Shown here piece after piece: positions 1 to 7,798 of a DNA stretch of 32,434 nt. The notes under the pieces are model-generated. The model searched no databases. It was not told the DNA's origin and saw only the letters and a program-made list of their open reading frames with translations. The stretch lies in assembly GCA_902812345.1 (NCBI GenBank), contig CADDZM010000026.1:1-32434 (forward strand), written 5' to 3'. Position 1 is the stretch's first letter, and every line of letters starts with the position of its first letter. Both the position numbers and the translations under genes were made by a program. This stretch comes from Chloroflexota bacterium. Its GTDB lineage: Bacteria > Chloroflexota > Chloroflexia > Chloroheliales > Chloroheliaceae.

Positions 1-148
1 AGTAGCCAGAGCAGGTATAATTAAACCGTCGGCGGCTACAGGGTGAAGTTGGAGTTGTTGACAATATCGCGGCAATCTTCCTTAAGAGAAAAGGGAATGA
101 AAGCATAATTATTTAATATACTATTTTATATGATATAAGTGTAAGGGT

Positions 149-2515
149 ATGAGTGTGGTGAAAGGTAATTTCCCGGCGCTACTGACCAGTTTTGTGGGGC
201 GGCAAATGGAGCTGGAACGGATTAAGCGGCTCTTTGAGGAAACCCGCCTGCTTACCCTGAGCGGACCGGGTGGTTCTGGCAAAACCCGCCTTGCCCTTGA
301 AGCCGCCGTCCAGTTAGCTCCCCAATTCGAAGGTGGAACCTGGTTGGTCGAACTGGCTGCCCTTACCAGTCCACACCTGGTTGCCCCCCAAATCGCCCAG
401 ACCCTGGAGATAGCCGAGAACCCTGACCAGGATTTGTTGGCAACTTTGGTCGCGGCTTTGAAACCCCGCCGCCTGCTCCTGGTCCTGGATAACTGCGAAC
501 ATTTGCTGGATGCCTGTGCCATACTCTCCGAGCGGTTGTTGAAAGAGTGCCCGCAATTATTTATCCTGGCTACCAGCCGTGAGAGTTTGCGGGTCACTGG
601 CGAAACTGTGTTGAATGTACCACCCCTGGCACTCCCCGAACCCACTGCCTTGGCCGCGCTCAACCTCGAAGAACTAGCCCAAACGGAAGCAGTCCAACTA
701 TTCGTGCAGCGCAGCCGGGCAGCCCAGCCTGACTTCGAACTTACCGAGCAGAACCGGGAGGCGGTAGTTGATCTTTGCCGCCAATTGGACCGGTTACCGC
801 TTGCCCTCGAACTGGCCGCGGTCCGATTGGGCAACTTGAGCGTTATCCAACTGGCTGCCCGCCTGGAAAGCAGCCTGGGGGCACGGTTTCGGCTTCTCAA
901 CCAGGGCAGCCGGGGGGCACAACCACGGCATCAAAGCCTGACCGCTCTGCTCGAATGGAGCTACAAGCGGCTCCCCGAACGTGAGCAGGTTGCGCTTCGC
1001 CGAGTCGCGATTTTCCGGGGAGGGTTTCCTTTAGCAGGCGCAGAGGTAGTCTGTCCGGGCGGATATAGCATGCCGGAAGGGCAAGGCAAGCTCGAAGCGA
1101 GCGACCTTTTTGAGTTGCTGACCGAACTATCCCGCAAATCACTGCTCCAACCCGACCCAATTGCAGCAGACCAGGCTGAGCCGCGCTACCGTTTACTCGA
1201 AACAATCCGCCAGTATGGCGTGGAAAAGGCTGTTCAGGCGGGTGAGAGAGAACAACTGCAGCAAAGTCATTTAGAGTGGTGCATCGCTTTCGCTGAAAAT
1301 GCAGCGGCTTTTTTGCAGGGACCGGAGCAGACCATCTGGCTCAAGCGAGTTGAGCAAGAGCAGGCTAACTGCCGGGCCGCCCTTGAATGGGCTTTGGAAA
1401 ATGACCGGCTGGAAGAAGCTTTACGCTTGAGTGGGGCGCTGTGGCCTTTCTGGCAGGCCCGCTCCTATTTTGAAGAGGGCCGCCATTGGCTCAAAGAGAG
1501 CCTGGATCGCAACCAAAGCCGGGCTGTTTCGCTGGCTGTCCGAGCCAAAGCGCTGGAAGGGGCCGGCGTGCTTTTCAGCCTGTTTGATTACCCTACCTCC
1601 CTCGCCTACCACACCGAGAATTTGCAGGTGCGCCGCGCTTTAAACGACCGGCCCGGCCTGGCGGCCGGTTTAAAGGATTCAGCCTGGCTGGCTCTGCACT
1701 ATAATGACTTTGCGCGGGCCAAAAGTCTTGGCAAGGAGAGCTTAGAAGTAGCCCATGGTCTTGGTGACAGGGCCGGGGAAGCCGCTGCGCTTTTCGTTGT
1801 GGCGCTAGCGGCCTTTTTCGAGGGTGAAATTGAGGTGGCTGGGCGATTAAGCCGGGAGTGCCTCGAAATCTGGCGGGAACTGGGGGATTCGGGCAGTGTT
1901 GCTTCAGCCTTGCATCTCCAGGGGAAAATAGCCCTGGCTCGCCGGGACCTTGAAGGAGCACGCCAGGCGCTGCTCGGAAGTTTAGAGTTGAACCGCCAGC
2001 TTGCCAACCCGCTTGGAGCGGCCAACAATGTTCTTGAGTTGATGCAACTTGGCCTGGCTCAAGATGAGCAGCCCCATGGCTTGCGCTACACCGCCCGCCT
2101 GCTTGGCTGGTCGGCCAGTTTCGAGGCTGCGCTCGGCGCGAAGATGCCGCCCCTGGCCCGCCAGAGTTTCGACACGAGCCTTGCGGAGTGCCGGTCCAGG
2201 CTGGGTGAGGTGGCTTTTCAAGCTGGCTGGGAGGAAGGCCTCCATATGAGTCTGGAGGAAGCCCTAGACCTGGCCGGGACTGGCGGGAAGAGCCCGATGG
2301 CAACCAAAAAGGGGTTAGGTCAAAACCAACTCACCCCGCGTGAGACCGAGGTATTGAGGCTGGTAGCGGCTGGCCTAACCAACGCCCAGGCCGCCGCAAA
2401 ACTATCTGTAACACCGCGTACCATCAACGCCCACCTGACCTCTATCTATGCCAAGTTGGCCGTAGTATCTCGCGCTACAGCCATTCGTTATGCCCTCGAA
2501 CATGATCTTCTATAG
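149..2515 (+). CDS. NB-ARC-like ATPase / LuxR-family transcriptional regulator
   Basis: This 788-residue protein is a multidomain regulator. A P-loop ATPase comes first: Walker A GPGGSGKT at residues 39-46, Walker B LLLVLDN near 109-115, and an ATSRES motif typical of the AAA/STAND sensor region. The middle (roughly 380-700) is alpha-helical and TPR-like. The last 61 residues are a LuxR (GerE) helix-turn-helix beginning LTPRETEVLRLVAAG. In this family the ATPase acts as a nucleotide-controlled switch and the C-terminal domain binds DNA; the effector cannot be read from sequence. The ATG at 149 is preceded by GTAAGGG and opens directly into the FVGR motif that starts such ATPases. The next gene is a SnoaL-like protein on the same strand, 171 bp on. 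Confidence in the family is high; the target genes are unknown. Confidence 0.93.
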   Translation: MSVVKGNFPALLTSFVGRQMELERIKRLFEETRLLTLSGPGGSGKTRLALEAAVQLAPQFEGGTWLVELAALTSPHLVAPQIAQTLEIAENPDQDLLATLVAALKPRRLLLVLDNCEHLLDACAILSERLLKECPQLFILATSRESLRVTGETVLNVPPLALPEPTALAALNLEELAQTEAVQLFVQRSRAAQPDFELTEQNREAVVDLCRQLDRLPLALELAAVRLGNLSVIQLAARLESSLGARFRLLNQGSRGAQPRHQSLTALLEWSYKRLPEREQVALRRVAIFRGGFPLAGAEVVCPGGYSMPEGQGKLEASDLFELLTELSRKSLLQPDPIAADQAEPRYRLLETIRQYGVEKAVQAGEREQLQQSHLEWCIAFAENAAAFLQGPEQTIWLKRVEQEQANCRAALEWALENDRLEEALRLSGALWPFWQARSYFEEGRHWLKESLDRNQSRAVSLAVRAKALEGAGVLFSLFDYPTSLAYHTENLQVRRALNDRPGLAAGLKDSAWLALHYNDFARAKSLGKESLEVAHGLGDRAGEAAALFVVALAAFFEGEIEVAGRLSRECLEIWRELGDSGSVASALHLQGKIALARRDLEGARQALLGSLELNRQLANPLGAANNVLELMQLGLAQDEQPHGLRYTARLLGWSASFEAALGAKMPPLARQSFDTSLAECRSRLGEVAFQAGWEEGLHMSLEEALDLAGTGGKSPMATKKGLGQNQLTPRETEVLRLVAAGLTNAQAAAKLSVTPRTINAHLTSIYAKLAVVSRATAIRYALEHDLL

Positions 2516-2686
2516 CTCCATTGTTAAAACTAACAGGGTGCAAAGCCCGGCTCAAAATTGTTAGAGTTAACGATGCGCCACCCTCCTTCCTGGTCTAAAC
2601 TAAAGCCAGGTGACCGGCACATCCGGTACCTCCAACGCAGCCTAAAAGAACAGTCCAGGAAAATAGAACAGTAAGGAGCAAAAACA

Positions 2687-3106
2687 ATGTCAACTTCAAC
2701 TTCAATGGAAGAGAATAAGGCTCTCAATCGGCGGGTAATCGATGAGATCTTAAATACAGGACAGGTAGAACTTTTCAGCGAAGTGATGGAGGAGGGGGTT
2801 GCGGCTCACCTGCGCCGGGATATTGCGGCCCTGTGGCAGGCCTTCCCCGATCTGCATTATACCCTTGAAGATATGCTGGCCGAGGGAGATCAGGTGGCGC
2901 TGCGCTTTACCATCACTGGCACCAACACCGGGCCGTTTCAGGGCCGGGCGGCAACAGGCAAAGCTGCCCGCTGGACTGGTACGTCTTTTACCCGGCACGC
3001 CAACGGCAAGATCGTGGAGCAGTGGTTAACGATAGATATATTCAGCCTGCTGCAACAGCTTGGTATAATCCCTAGCAGTGTTCCCAGGCACGCCGGGGTA
3101 TCATAG
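2687..3106 (+). CDS. SnoaL-like ester cyclase family protein, shortened
   Basis: A 139-residue protein of the SnoaL-like/ester cyclase (NTF2-like fold) family. Supporting motifs are the opening EENKALNRRVIDEI, the central AFPDLHYTLEDMLAEGD, and the end GKIVEQWLTIDIFSLLQQLG, all in family order. Members are small cone-shaped proteins that bind or cyclise hydrophobic substrates; many in environmental bacteria have no known reaction. Compared with my memory of typical members, the segment between the first helices (VMEEGVAAHL) and the ALWQAFPD helix looks about 15 residues short and lacks the usual His-Asp-Pro stretch. The catalytic pocket may therefore be altered. The ATG at 2687 has AAGGAG 9 bases upstream. 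A palindrome ACCGG-N5-CCGGT lies at 2613-2627 in the upstream gap. Confidence 0.8.
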   Translation: MSTSTSMEENKALNRRVIDEILNTGQVELFSEVMEEGVAAHLRRDIAALWQAFPDLHYTLEDMLAEGDQVALRFTITGTNTGPFQGRAATGKAARWTGTSFTRHANGKIVEQWLTIDIFSLLQQLGIIPSSVPRHAGVS

Positions 3107-3185
3107 GTAAGATTCACCACAGAGATGTGGAGACCCGTGGTGGCTACCTAGCCCGTCCGCCTAGCTTCTTCCATATTCCATCTCT

Positions 3186-4396
3186 TTATGCCACCCTTTG
3201 ATAATGATGGTGCAAACCGCCCAAAACTGGAAAGCCTACTATTTCCCCGCTCAACTTTGCCGAAGATGCAGCTTTTGGGGGTATGACTTGCCCAATTCCT
3301 TGATGCGGTCGGTAGGAATTATAATAGGTAACAAATTCCTTCAACACCATCTTTAAGTGGCTTTCATTAAAGATCAAGAAGTGGTCAAGCAATTCTCGTC
3401 GGAGTGTGCCCATCAGGCGTTCGCAATTTGCATTCCCATTTGGCGCTTTTATCGGTGTTTTTAACACTTCGATGGCCACTCCTTCGGCCACTTGCTTAAA
3501 ATGAGAGCCAAATTTGGTATCATTATCCCCGTAGCTAATACTTTGGTCGCTGCTCAAAAAGGAGGAGGGCTGCTTTGAGTTGTTGGGCGGTCCATTCATC
3601 AGTCGGCTGACGAGTTACCCCGAACTGGACTATTCGCCGGGAAGAATGCTCATTGATAAAGAAGGCATAGAGGTGGCCAAAGAAAAGCTCAATCAGTGGT
3701 AGAAAATCACCGGCCCAGATGTCACCCGCATGGTTATTGAGAAAAGTTTTCCAGTTCTGGTTTGAGGGCCGGAGGGGCGTAGTGGCTTCAAATATTTGCG
3801 AATAGTGCGTTTAGAAACCCTTATATTGAGCTTGAGAAGTTCTCCCAGGGTACCCACTTGTGGGTGCCTTTCGGGCACCCCAGTGCGAGTTTTCAGCCGC
3901 TATTTGCCGGATGAGATTAATCGTTTGGTGGCTAATTCTGGCTCCTCTCTTTTGCGGGTTCGATTTCATTATCCATAATAATAGGACTTTCGCTTGAAAC
4001 ACTTAAAATGGGTCAGCCTTTCTCATACCCTCAAGGTTTTCCAGGTTCAAAGCGAAAGTCGTGAATAATTTGAAACCCTGACGATGCCAGCGAAGCATGG
4101 TAGCAGGCTGAATGATTAACAGGGCTTGTTTGTAGGTTTTGGTCCAACTTGCCAGTAGCACTACAAGAATTTGTCTTTAGGTTTGAAATTAGGCCGTTTA
4201 AGCTGGCGGTTGGGCCCGATTAGTTGTTGACGAAGCAGCGCATTTTCGGCAATATGTTCTTTTTTAGTTCTGGTAAGAACAGTAATAATGCCGATAGGTA
4301 GTGCCCTGGAAGTTGGTTTAGGAAGGGCCACAAACCGTTTTTGGATAAATGGAATACCACGAACAAAATTAACTTTAAGAGTTTTGAATAAGCCAT
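3186..4396 (-). pseudogene. DDE transposase pseudogene (integrase core; IS481/IS3-like)
   Basis: Translation in shifting minus-strand frames recovers an almost complete transposase. The likely start is at 4396, after AAGGGAG. Next come NALLRQQLIGPNRQLKRP (about 4240-4190), then LRWHRQGFKL, VSKRTIRKYLKPLRP (about 3810), DIWAGDFLP with a catalytic Asp, GDNDTKFG with the second Asp, and GNANCERL with the catalytic Glu. The end is EIVGFPVLGGLHHHYQRVA. At least four frame breaks are visible: near an A-run around 4263, near 4170, around 3870-3890, and around 3540-3760. It is also interrupted by a small element at 3983-4063. The family assignment rests on the rve-type DDE core and the HTH segment; the exact IS family name is uncertain. 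It cannot make a working enzyme as read. Confidence 0.85.
3983..4063. mobile_element. MITE-like inverted-repeat element, copy 1
   Basis: An 81-bp segment bounded by inverted repeats: GACTTTCGCTTGAA at 3985-3998 and TTCAAAGCGAAAGTC at 4046-4060. A 6-bp direct repeat AATAAT flanks it at 3977-3982 and 4064-4069. Removing the element plus one AATAAT rejoins the surrounding transposase in frame (GFKL-LWIMKS on the minus strand), which strongly suggests a discrete insertion with a 6-bp target duplication. It encodes nothing. A related segment lies at 31585-31663. Confidence 0.82.
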
Positions 4397-4568
4397 TCAG
4401 CCTGGGTTTGCTCCCTTGATTTGAGGTTAAATCCGGCCTATTATACGCCGGATGGTCAAATTACCCAGGACAGGGCAGTTCCACCGGAGAACACAGGAAT
4501 TCCAGAACTCCCCTGCCTCTGGTTTTATTGTATTGTCAACAAGCATAAGTAAAATTAATAAGGAGTTG

Positions 4569-5105
4569 TTACTTTTTATTATCTTTCGCGGTATTACCGG
4601 ATGTAGGAGGTTTTGGTCCCTTAAATGCCGCAGAGGGGTCGGGGAAAAATCCGCCTGAGTACATATTGAAGAAAAAATCTAGGGTCTTTCTATATTGTTC
4701 CATTCCGTCTGCCCAGACTTTTAGCCAGGCTTCTCCGGCATCGGTTAACGAGTAAACCCGCCGAGCCGGCCCGTGGTGTTCTGTCGTATCCCATGTACTG
4801 CTTATCTTGCCGTCTTCTTCCAACTGGCGCAACATCCGGTAAATGGTAGCCCGGTCACCAGGTTGTAGTCCCGGTATTCCCATTTCTACCAGCCGCTCCC
4901 ACAAGGCATAACCGTGCAGCTGTTCCCTTAATAGAAGCAATAAATAAGGAGTAAGCGTACTTTTAGGAGCTACATTGGCAGCGTCAACACCCTCCTTTTT
5001 ATTTCCCTCCTGTTGTGTTCCGGTACTGTCTGGGACTTGATTGTCTTGAGAGGTAGATTGGTGAGGTGTCGTTTTTGAAGAGTTGGCCTCGGAATTTTGA
5101 GACAT
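4569..5105 (-). CDS. phaQ: PadR-family regulator resembling PhaQ, PHA-responsive repressor
   Basis: A PadR-type winged-helix repressor of about 178 residues from the start chosen at 5105. After a polar, probably disordered N-terminus of about 45 residues, the wHTH runs LTPYLLLLLREQLHGYALWE, then GDRATIYRMLRQLEEDG and SSTWDT. The stretch GPARRVYSLTDAGEAWL and the following EQYRKTLDFFFNMY match what I know of PhaQ, the PHB-responsive repressor of Bacillus PHA operons, more closely than generic PadR proteins. PhaQ is reported to leave DNA when PHB granules or substrate appear. The divergent neighbour is a phasin gene, as in Bacillus. An upstream in-frame TTG at 5186 was rejected because it coincides with the -35 box; the start at 5105 has no strong ribosome site, which is a weakness. 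Confidence 0.8.
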   Translation of the reverse strand: MSQNSEANSSKTTPHQSTSQDNQVPDSTGTQQEGNKKEGVDAANVAPKSTLTPYLLLLLREQLHGYALWERLVEMGIPGLQPGDRATIYRMLRQLEEDGKISSTWDTTEHHGPARRVYSLTDAGEAWLKVWADGMEQYRKTLDFFFNMYSGGFFPDPSAAFKGPKPPTSGNTAKDNKK

Positions 5106-5144
5106 ACTTATACCGGTTCTTGAACCAAAATAATAAGTTAAAAA

Positions 5145-5186
5145 TACATCTAGGTACAGTTTATACTCTTTAAAGGGCCAAGTCAA
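5145..5186 (-). promoter_or_regulatory. phaQ promoter with operator-like motif
   Basis: On the minus strand TTGACT (5186-5181) is followed after 15 bases by TATAAA (5165-5160). Immediately downstream, at 5158-5145, reads TGTACCTAGATGTA. It agrees at 11 of 14 positions with TGTATCTATGTGTA in the operator of the divergent phasin gene. The placement over the expected transcription start suggests autoregulation by the PadR protein. This is inference from position and similarity. Confidence 0.55.
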
Positions 5187-5271
5187 TAAATCTGCCTGAT
5201 GGGATTACCGGTTCTGTTTATGAAGCGGTTAGATTTAGAAATCAGACAAAAGGTGATGAATGATCATTACT

Positions 5272-5303
5272 TTATTATAGTCACTTCTTATTATAGTCAC
5301 TTC
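5272..5303. repeat. Tandem duplication of a 16-bp unit
   Basis: TTATTATAGTCACTTC occurs twice in perfect tandem (5272-5287 and 5288-5303), with a partial third start. It lies in the phaQ-phaP intergenic region, 26 bp upstream of the phasin -35 box. It could be slippage or part of an upstream activator region; nothing else is known. Confidence 0.8.
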
Positions 5304-5328
5304 TTATTGCTGCAATAGCCATAAACAT

Positions 5329-5370
5329 TTGACAAGAGTTGTATCTATGTGTAAAATGCACTTAGATACA
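5329..5370 (+). promoter_or_regulatory. phasin promoter overlapped by a 31-bp palindromic operator
   Basis: TTGACA (5329-5334), a 17-base spacer and TAAAAT (5352-5357) form a near-consensus sigma-70-type promoter. A palindrome spans 5340-5370: outer arms TGTATCTA and TAGATACA are perfect, and an inner GTG/CAC pair extends it to 11 of 12 matching pairs around a 7-base centre that holds the -10 box. A repressor bound here would block RNA polymerase. PadR proteins bind palindromes of this type, and the adjacent PhaQ-like gene is the obvious candidate. Confidence 0.75.
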
Positions 5371-5487
5371 GTCAGCTCCTTAAAATAAAGGTTGAAACGA
5401 GCTTAAGCCTTTAGTAAGCAGCTGGCCACACAGAGTGGTTTCAGTTACAACGGCTCGTCAGTCAATAAGTAAGGAAGGTTACAAAGA

Positions 5488-6084
5488 ATGACTACAGATT
5501 TTCAGGCGGAAAACAATAACGCCACTGTGGATGGCAGTGGTTTGTCTTACAGTGAATGGACCAAACAGGTGGTGGAGAACCTGGTTGAAGCTGAGAAGAA
5601 ATGGATCGAACTGGCCTCTGAGCAGAACGCCCTTACCCTGAAGGCCCTCCAGAAAGGCCAGGAGTTTTACAAAAATGCCCCGAATCCTGAAGTGGGTGAG
5701 TGGGCCAAACAGGGAGTTGAAAGTTTCCTGGAAATCCAGAAGAAGTGGACTGAAACTCTTAATCAGCAGCGGGACCAGTTTCTAGCCCAGGTAAAACAGG
5801 CTCTCCCGTTTGATGTAAATACTGACCCGGCCGCCGCTACTAAAGCCCTGACTGATTACGGCAGGCAGCAGGCGGAAATGCTCATTGATACCCAGAAACG
5901 CTGGTTGGACCAGGCCACCCAGCAGAACACTCAGATCCTTGAAGGCGTTCGCAAGGCTTTTGGTTTGCCCGAATCACCCCTGACCAAGACCATTAACGAT
6001 TGGGCTAACCAGACCGTCAACAACTATGTCGAGATGCAGAAACGTTACTTGAACTATACCCCCAGGTATCCTTTCCAGGGCTAA
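5488..6084 (+). CDS. phaP: Phasin-like PHA granule protein built of four repeats
   Basis: A 198-residue hydrophilic, helical protein without signal peptide or membrane segment. Four copies of a 16-residue motif (aromatic-x2-Q-x11-aromatic) start at residues 24, 72, 124 and 172: WTKQVVENLVEAEKKW, WAKQGVESFLEIQKKW, YGRQQAEMLIDTQKRW and WANQTVNNYVEMQKRY. The spacing is 48-52 residues. Amphipathic helices of this kind coat the surface of PHA granules, and the motif style agrees with phasins. The ATG at 5488 is preceded by GGAAGG. The gene faces a PhaQ-like repressor gene and has an operator on its promoter, and a strong hairpin follows it. Identity as a phasin is inferred from composition and context; no catalytic role is expected. 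Confidence 0.78.
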   Translation: MTTDFQAENNNATVDGSGLSYSEWTKQVVENLVEAEKKWIELASEQNALTLKALQKGQEFYKNAPNPEVGEWAKQGVESFLEIQKKWTETLNQQRDQFLAQVKQALPFDVNTDPAAATKALTDYGRQQAEMLIDTQKRWLDQATQQNTQILEGVRKAFGLPESPLTKTINDWANQTVNNYVEMQKRYLNYTPRYPFQG

Positions 6085-6158
6085 ACCTGGAAGTTTGAGT
6101 AAGAAGGTTTATCGTTTATCTTTCGGGAACCCTCACTTGATTGGCTCAGAAATACTAT

Positions 6159-6212
6159 AGATGGTTCAGGTTATTGCAAAGGCATCTAGCTTCACCATAA
6201 CCTGAACCATCT
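6159..6212. terminator. Long hairpin between convergent phasin and hydrolase genes
   Basis: AGATGGTTCAGGTTAT (6159-6174) and its exact reverse complement (6197-6212) form a 16-bp perfect stem with a 22-base loop. It is followed by TAAAAATC, and on the minus strand by an A/T-mixed tail rather than a clean U-run. The position between two converging genes suggests a bidirectional terminator or an RNA 3'-end stabiliser. Confidence 0.65.
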
Positions 6213-6234
6213 TAAAAATCTAAATCAAAATAGG

Positions 6235-7440
6235 TTAAACCCTGGAGAGTTCAGTCATTTGAGAACCGATAATTTGCCAGGTGTTCGTAAGGGCTTCTCT
6301 ACTCATAAACAGGCCAATATGCCCGGCCTTTATAAGCTGTTTAGAGATACGGCTAGCCGGAGTGCTAACATACTCTTCCAGGGCAAAAACCTGGGCCGGG
6401 GGCGTGATATGATCTTCTTTTCCCGCGATTAAAAATAGAGGACAATCAATACGTCCCAGATTTACGGGCTGGTTTTGGACCACCAGATTACCTGTAATAA
6501 GTTCGTTATCCCGGAAAAGGTGCTCGACTATCCATAAATAGAAGGTTCCGGCTATATCCTGGGGGAAATCATACCAGTTCTTCATCTCCCGGAACCGTTT
6601 AATAGCGGTTGGGCTGTTAATGTTGCGGTAGAGATTGAGGTAACGTTCGTGAAGTTGGGAGGGCTGCATCAAATTAAAACCGTTGACCTGGATGCGCCCA
6701 TCCAGTACCCCGCCGCCCATTTTCACTAAAGAGCGGTAAAAAGACATTCCCCGGTCAGGATAATTCTGAGCGATATAGTTGATAGCCTGTTTAATCTGGC
6801 CGTCACCGGCCTGAAAATCTATCGGAGCCCCGGCCAGCACCAGAGAGTTAACCATTTCGGGATAGAGCGCCGCAAAAATTGTTGCCATCCAGCCGCCCTG
6901 GCAATCCCCGACCAGGTTAGCTTTTCCGCCCATTTGTTTAAGGCAGAAATGTAAGGCTTCAACGTAATTTTCGATGGTGGTCCGGCAGGTGGCCGGAGTG
7001 GCGCTCAACCATTCCACGCAGTAAATGTTGCTTAACCCGCTTTTCCTGAGAGTTTGAACCTGGCTCTGCTCCACACTGTAATCGGCAATGTAGGAATGAT
7101 GCCCGGCCTGGGGAGGTAAAATCAGGGTAGGAATAAGCTCGTCAACCGGTCCCTCTTCTTTAGAAAAATCAAGCAGTTTAATGATTTGTGAAAAGGGCGG
7201 GGGGAGACTTACTTCCCGGTAATCGGTTTGCCAGGCCGGATCAGGCGGCATAGTCACTTCCTGTAAAAATTTAAGATTGCGGTTTATAAGGGTTTGAGGC
7301 GACAAAAAGAATTCGGTCCAGGCTTCGGTATAAATATCAGTCATTAGCGAGGTGACAGTGAAGGCGCCCTGGGAGAATCTTAAGTACTGGTCAGCCATAA
7401 AATTTAAGTTGGATACGGCCGGTGAAACCTGGTTCGTCAT
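6235..7440 (-). CDS. Alpha/beta hydrolase with Cys nucleophile, DUF3141/PhaC-like
   Basis: A 401-residue cytoplasmic alpha/beta hydrolase. The nucleophile elbow is VGDCQGGW with Cys180, the acid Asp343 lies in IAGKEDHITPP, and the base His374 lies in KAGHIGLF. This is the Cys-Asp-His triad of PHA synthases (COG3243). The GDCQGGW elbow, the AGAPIDFQAGD stretch, the LNLYRNINSP segment and the WIVEHLFRDNELITG segment remind me more of DUF3141 proteins than of class I or III PhaC. The reaction may be polymerisation, thioesterase or polymer hydrolysis; sequence alone does not decide. It sits between phasin and phaE-phaC but on the opposite strand, with its own start (GAGG before the ATG at 7440). 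Its presence in the PHA island argues for a role with 3-hydroxyacyl-CoA or polymer. Confidence 0.75.
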   Translation of the reverse strand: MTNQVSPAVSNLNFMADQYLRFSQGAFTVTSLMTDIYTEAWTEFFLSPQTLINRNLKFLQEVTMPPDPAWQTDYREVSLPPPFSQIIKLLDFSKEEGPVDELIPTLILPPQAGHHSYIADYSVEQSQVQTLRKSGLSNIYCVEWLSATPATCRTTIENYVEALHFCLKQMGGKANLVGDCQGGWMATIFAALYPEMVNSLVLAGAPIDFQAGDGQIKQAINYIAQNYPDRGMSFYRSLVKMGGGVLDGRIQVNGFNLMQPSQLHERYLNLYRNINSPTAIKRFREMKNWYDFPQDIAGTFYLWIVEHLFRDNELITGNLVVQNQPVNLGRIDCPLFLIAGKEDHITPPAQVFALEEYVSTPASRISKQLIKAGHIGLFMSREALTNTWQIIGSQMTELSRV

Positions 7441-7798
7441 TTATACCTCGTTCTATTTTAAAGGGTTAGAGTAGCTTAAACAATAATAATCCAACAGAGC
7501 AGAGATAGCAATTTTTATGCCATTTGTCTGTTAATCACTCAGCGATAATATTCCTGGCTGCCTGCGGCCATATCCTGGGCGGTTATCTGGTCCACAAATT
7601 AAGCTGACTAAATATCCCGGTGCTTGCGGCAGAGTTTTTTAGAATTCTATTATTTTTCCTGGAAAGTAGCTCCAGGTGAATTAAGGTTAGTCACTTACTC
7701 TAACCTCTTACAAACGGCTTGAGTTCCTATTAAGGTATAAAGAAAGGAATTAATGTCAGGTATCATTATTGATAGTCTGTTAGTAATTTAGAAAAAGC
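7441..7798. other. Non-coding divergent intergenic region
   Basis: This part of the gap between the divergently transcribed hydrolase and phaE-like genes shows no convincing gene. Two small hairpins are present: CCTGGA/TCCAGG at 7658-7676 and AGGTTAG/CTAACCT at 7684-7706. The remainder is A+T-rich and presumably contains promoters for both genes, but no promoter pair is good enough to call. Confidence 0.5.

Larger units (their letters stand above)
3186..4475 (-). mobile_element. Decayed DDE (rve-type) insertion sequence, copy 1
   Basis: The remains of an insertion sequence whose transposase reads on the minus strand. The right end is defined by a motif at 4449-4475 (reading CGGATGGTCAAA then TTACCCAGGACAGGG). 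It matches, inverted and at about 23 of 27 positions, the left end of the related copy at 14505-14531, so I take it as the terminal inverted repeat. No matching left terminus was found between 3107 and 3190, so the left end is lost or too diverged. A 7-bp hairpin (4431-4437 with 4447-4453) sits just inside the right end. The element also carries a smaller insertion at 3983-4063. Confidence 0.75.

Noticed and set aside
58-122. Promoter for the first regulator gene (TTGACA at 58-63)
   Set aside because: No -10 hexamer at suitable spacing; TATACT at 117-122 is too far away.
1593-2303. Long minus-strand open frame (236 codons) opposite the ATPase/LuxR gene
   Set aside because: It is antisense to a well-supported coding sequence, rich in Pro/Gly/Arg from complementary codons, and has no domain or ribosome site.
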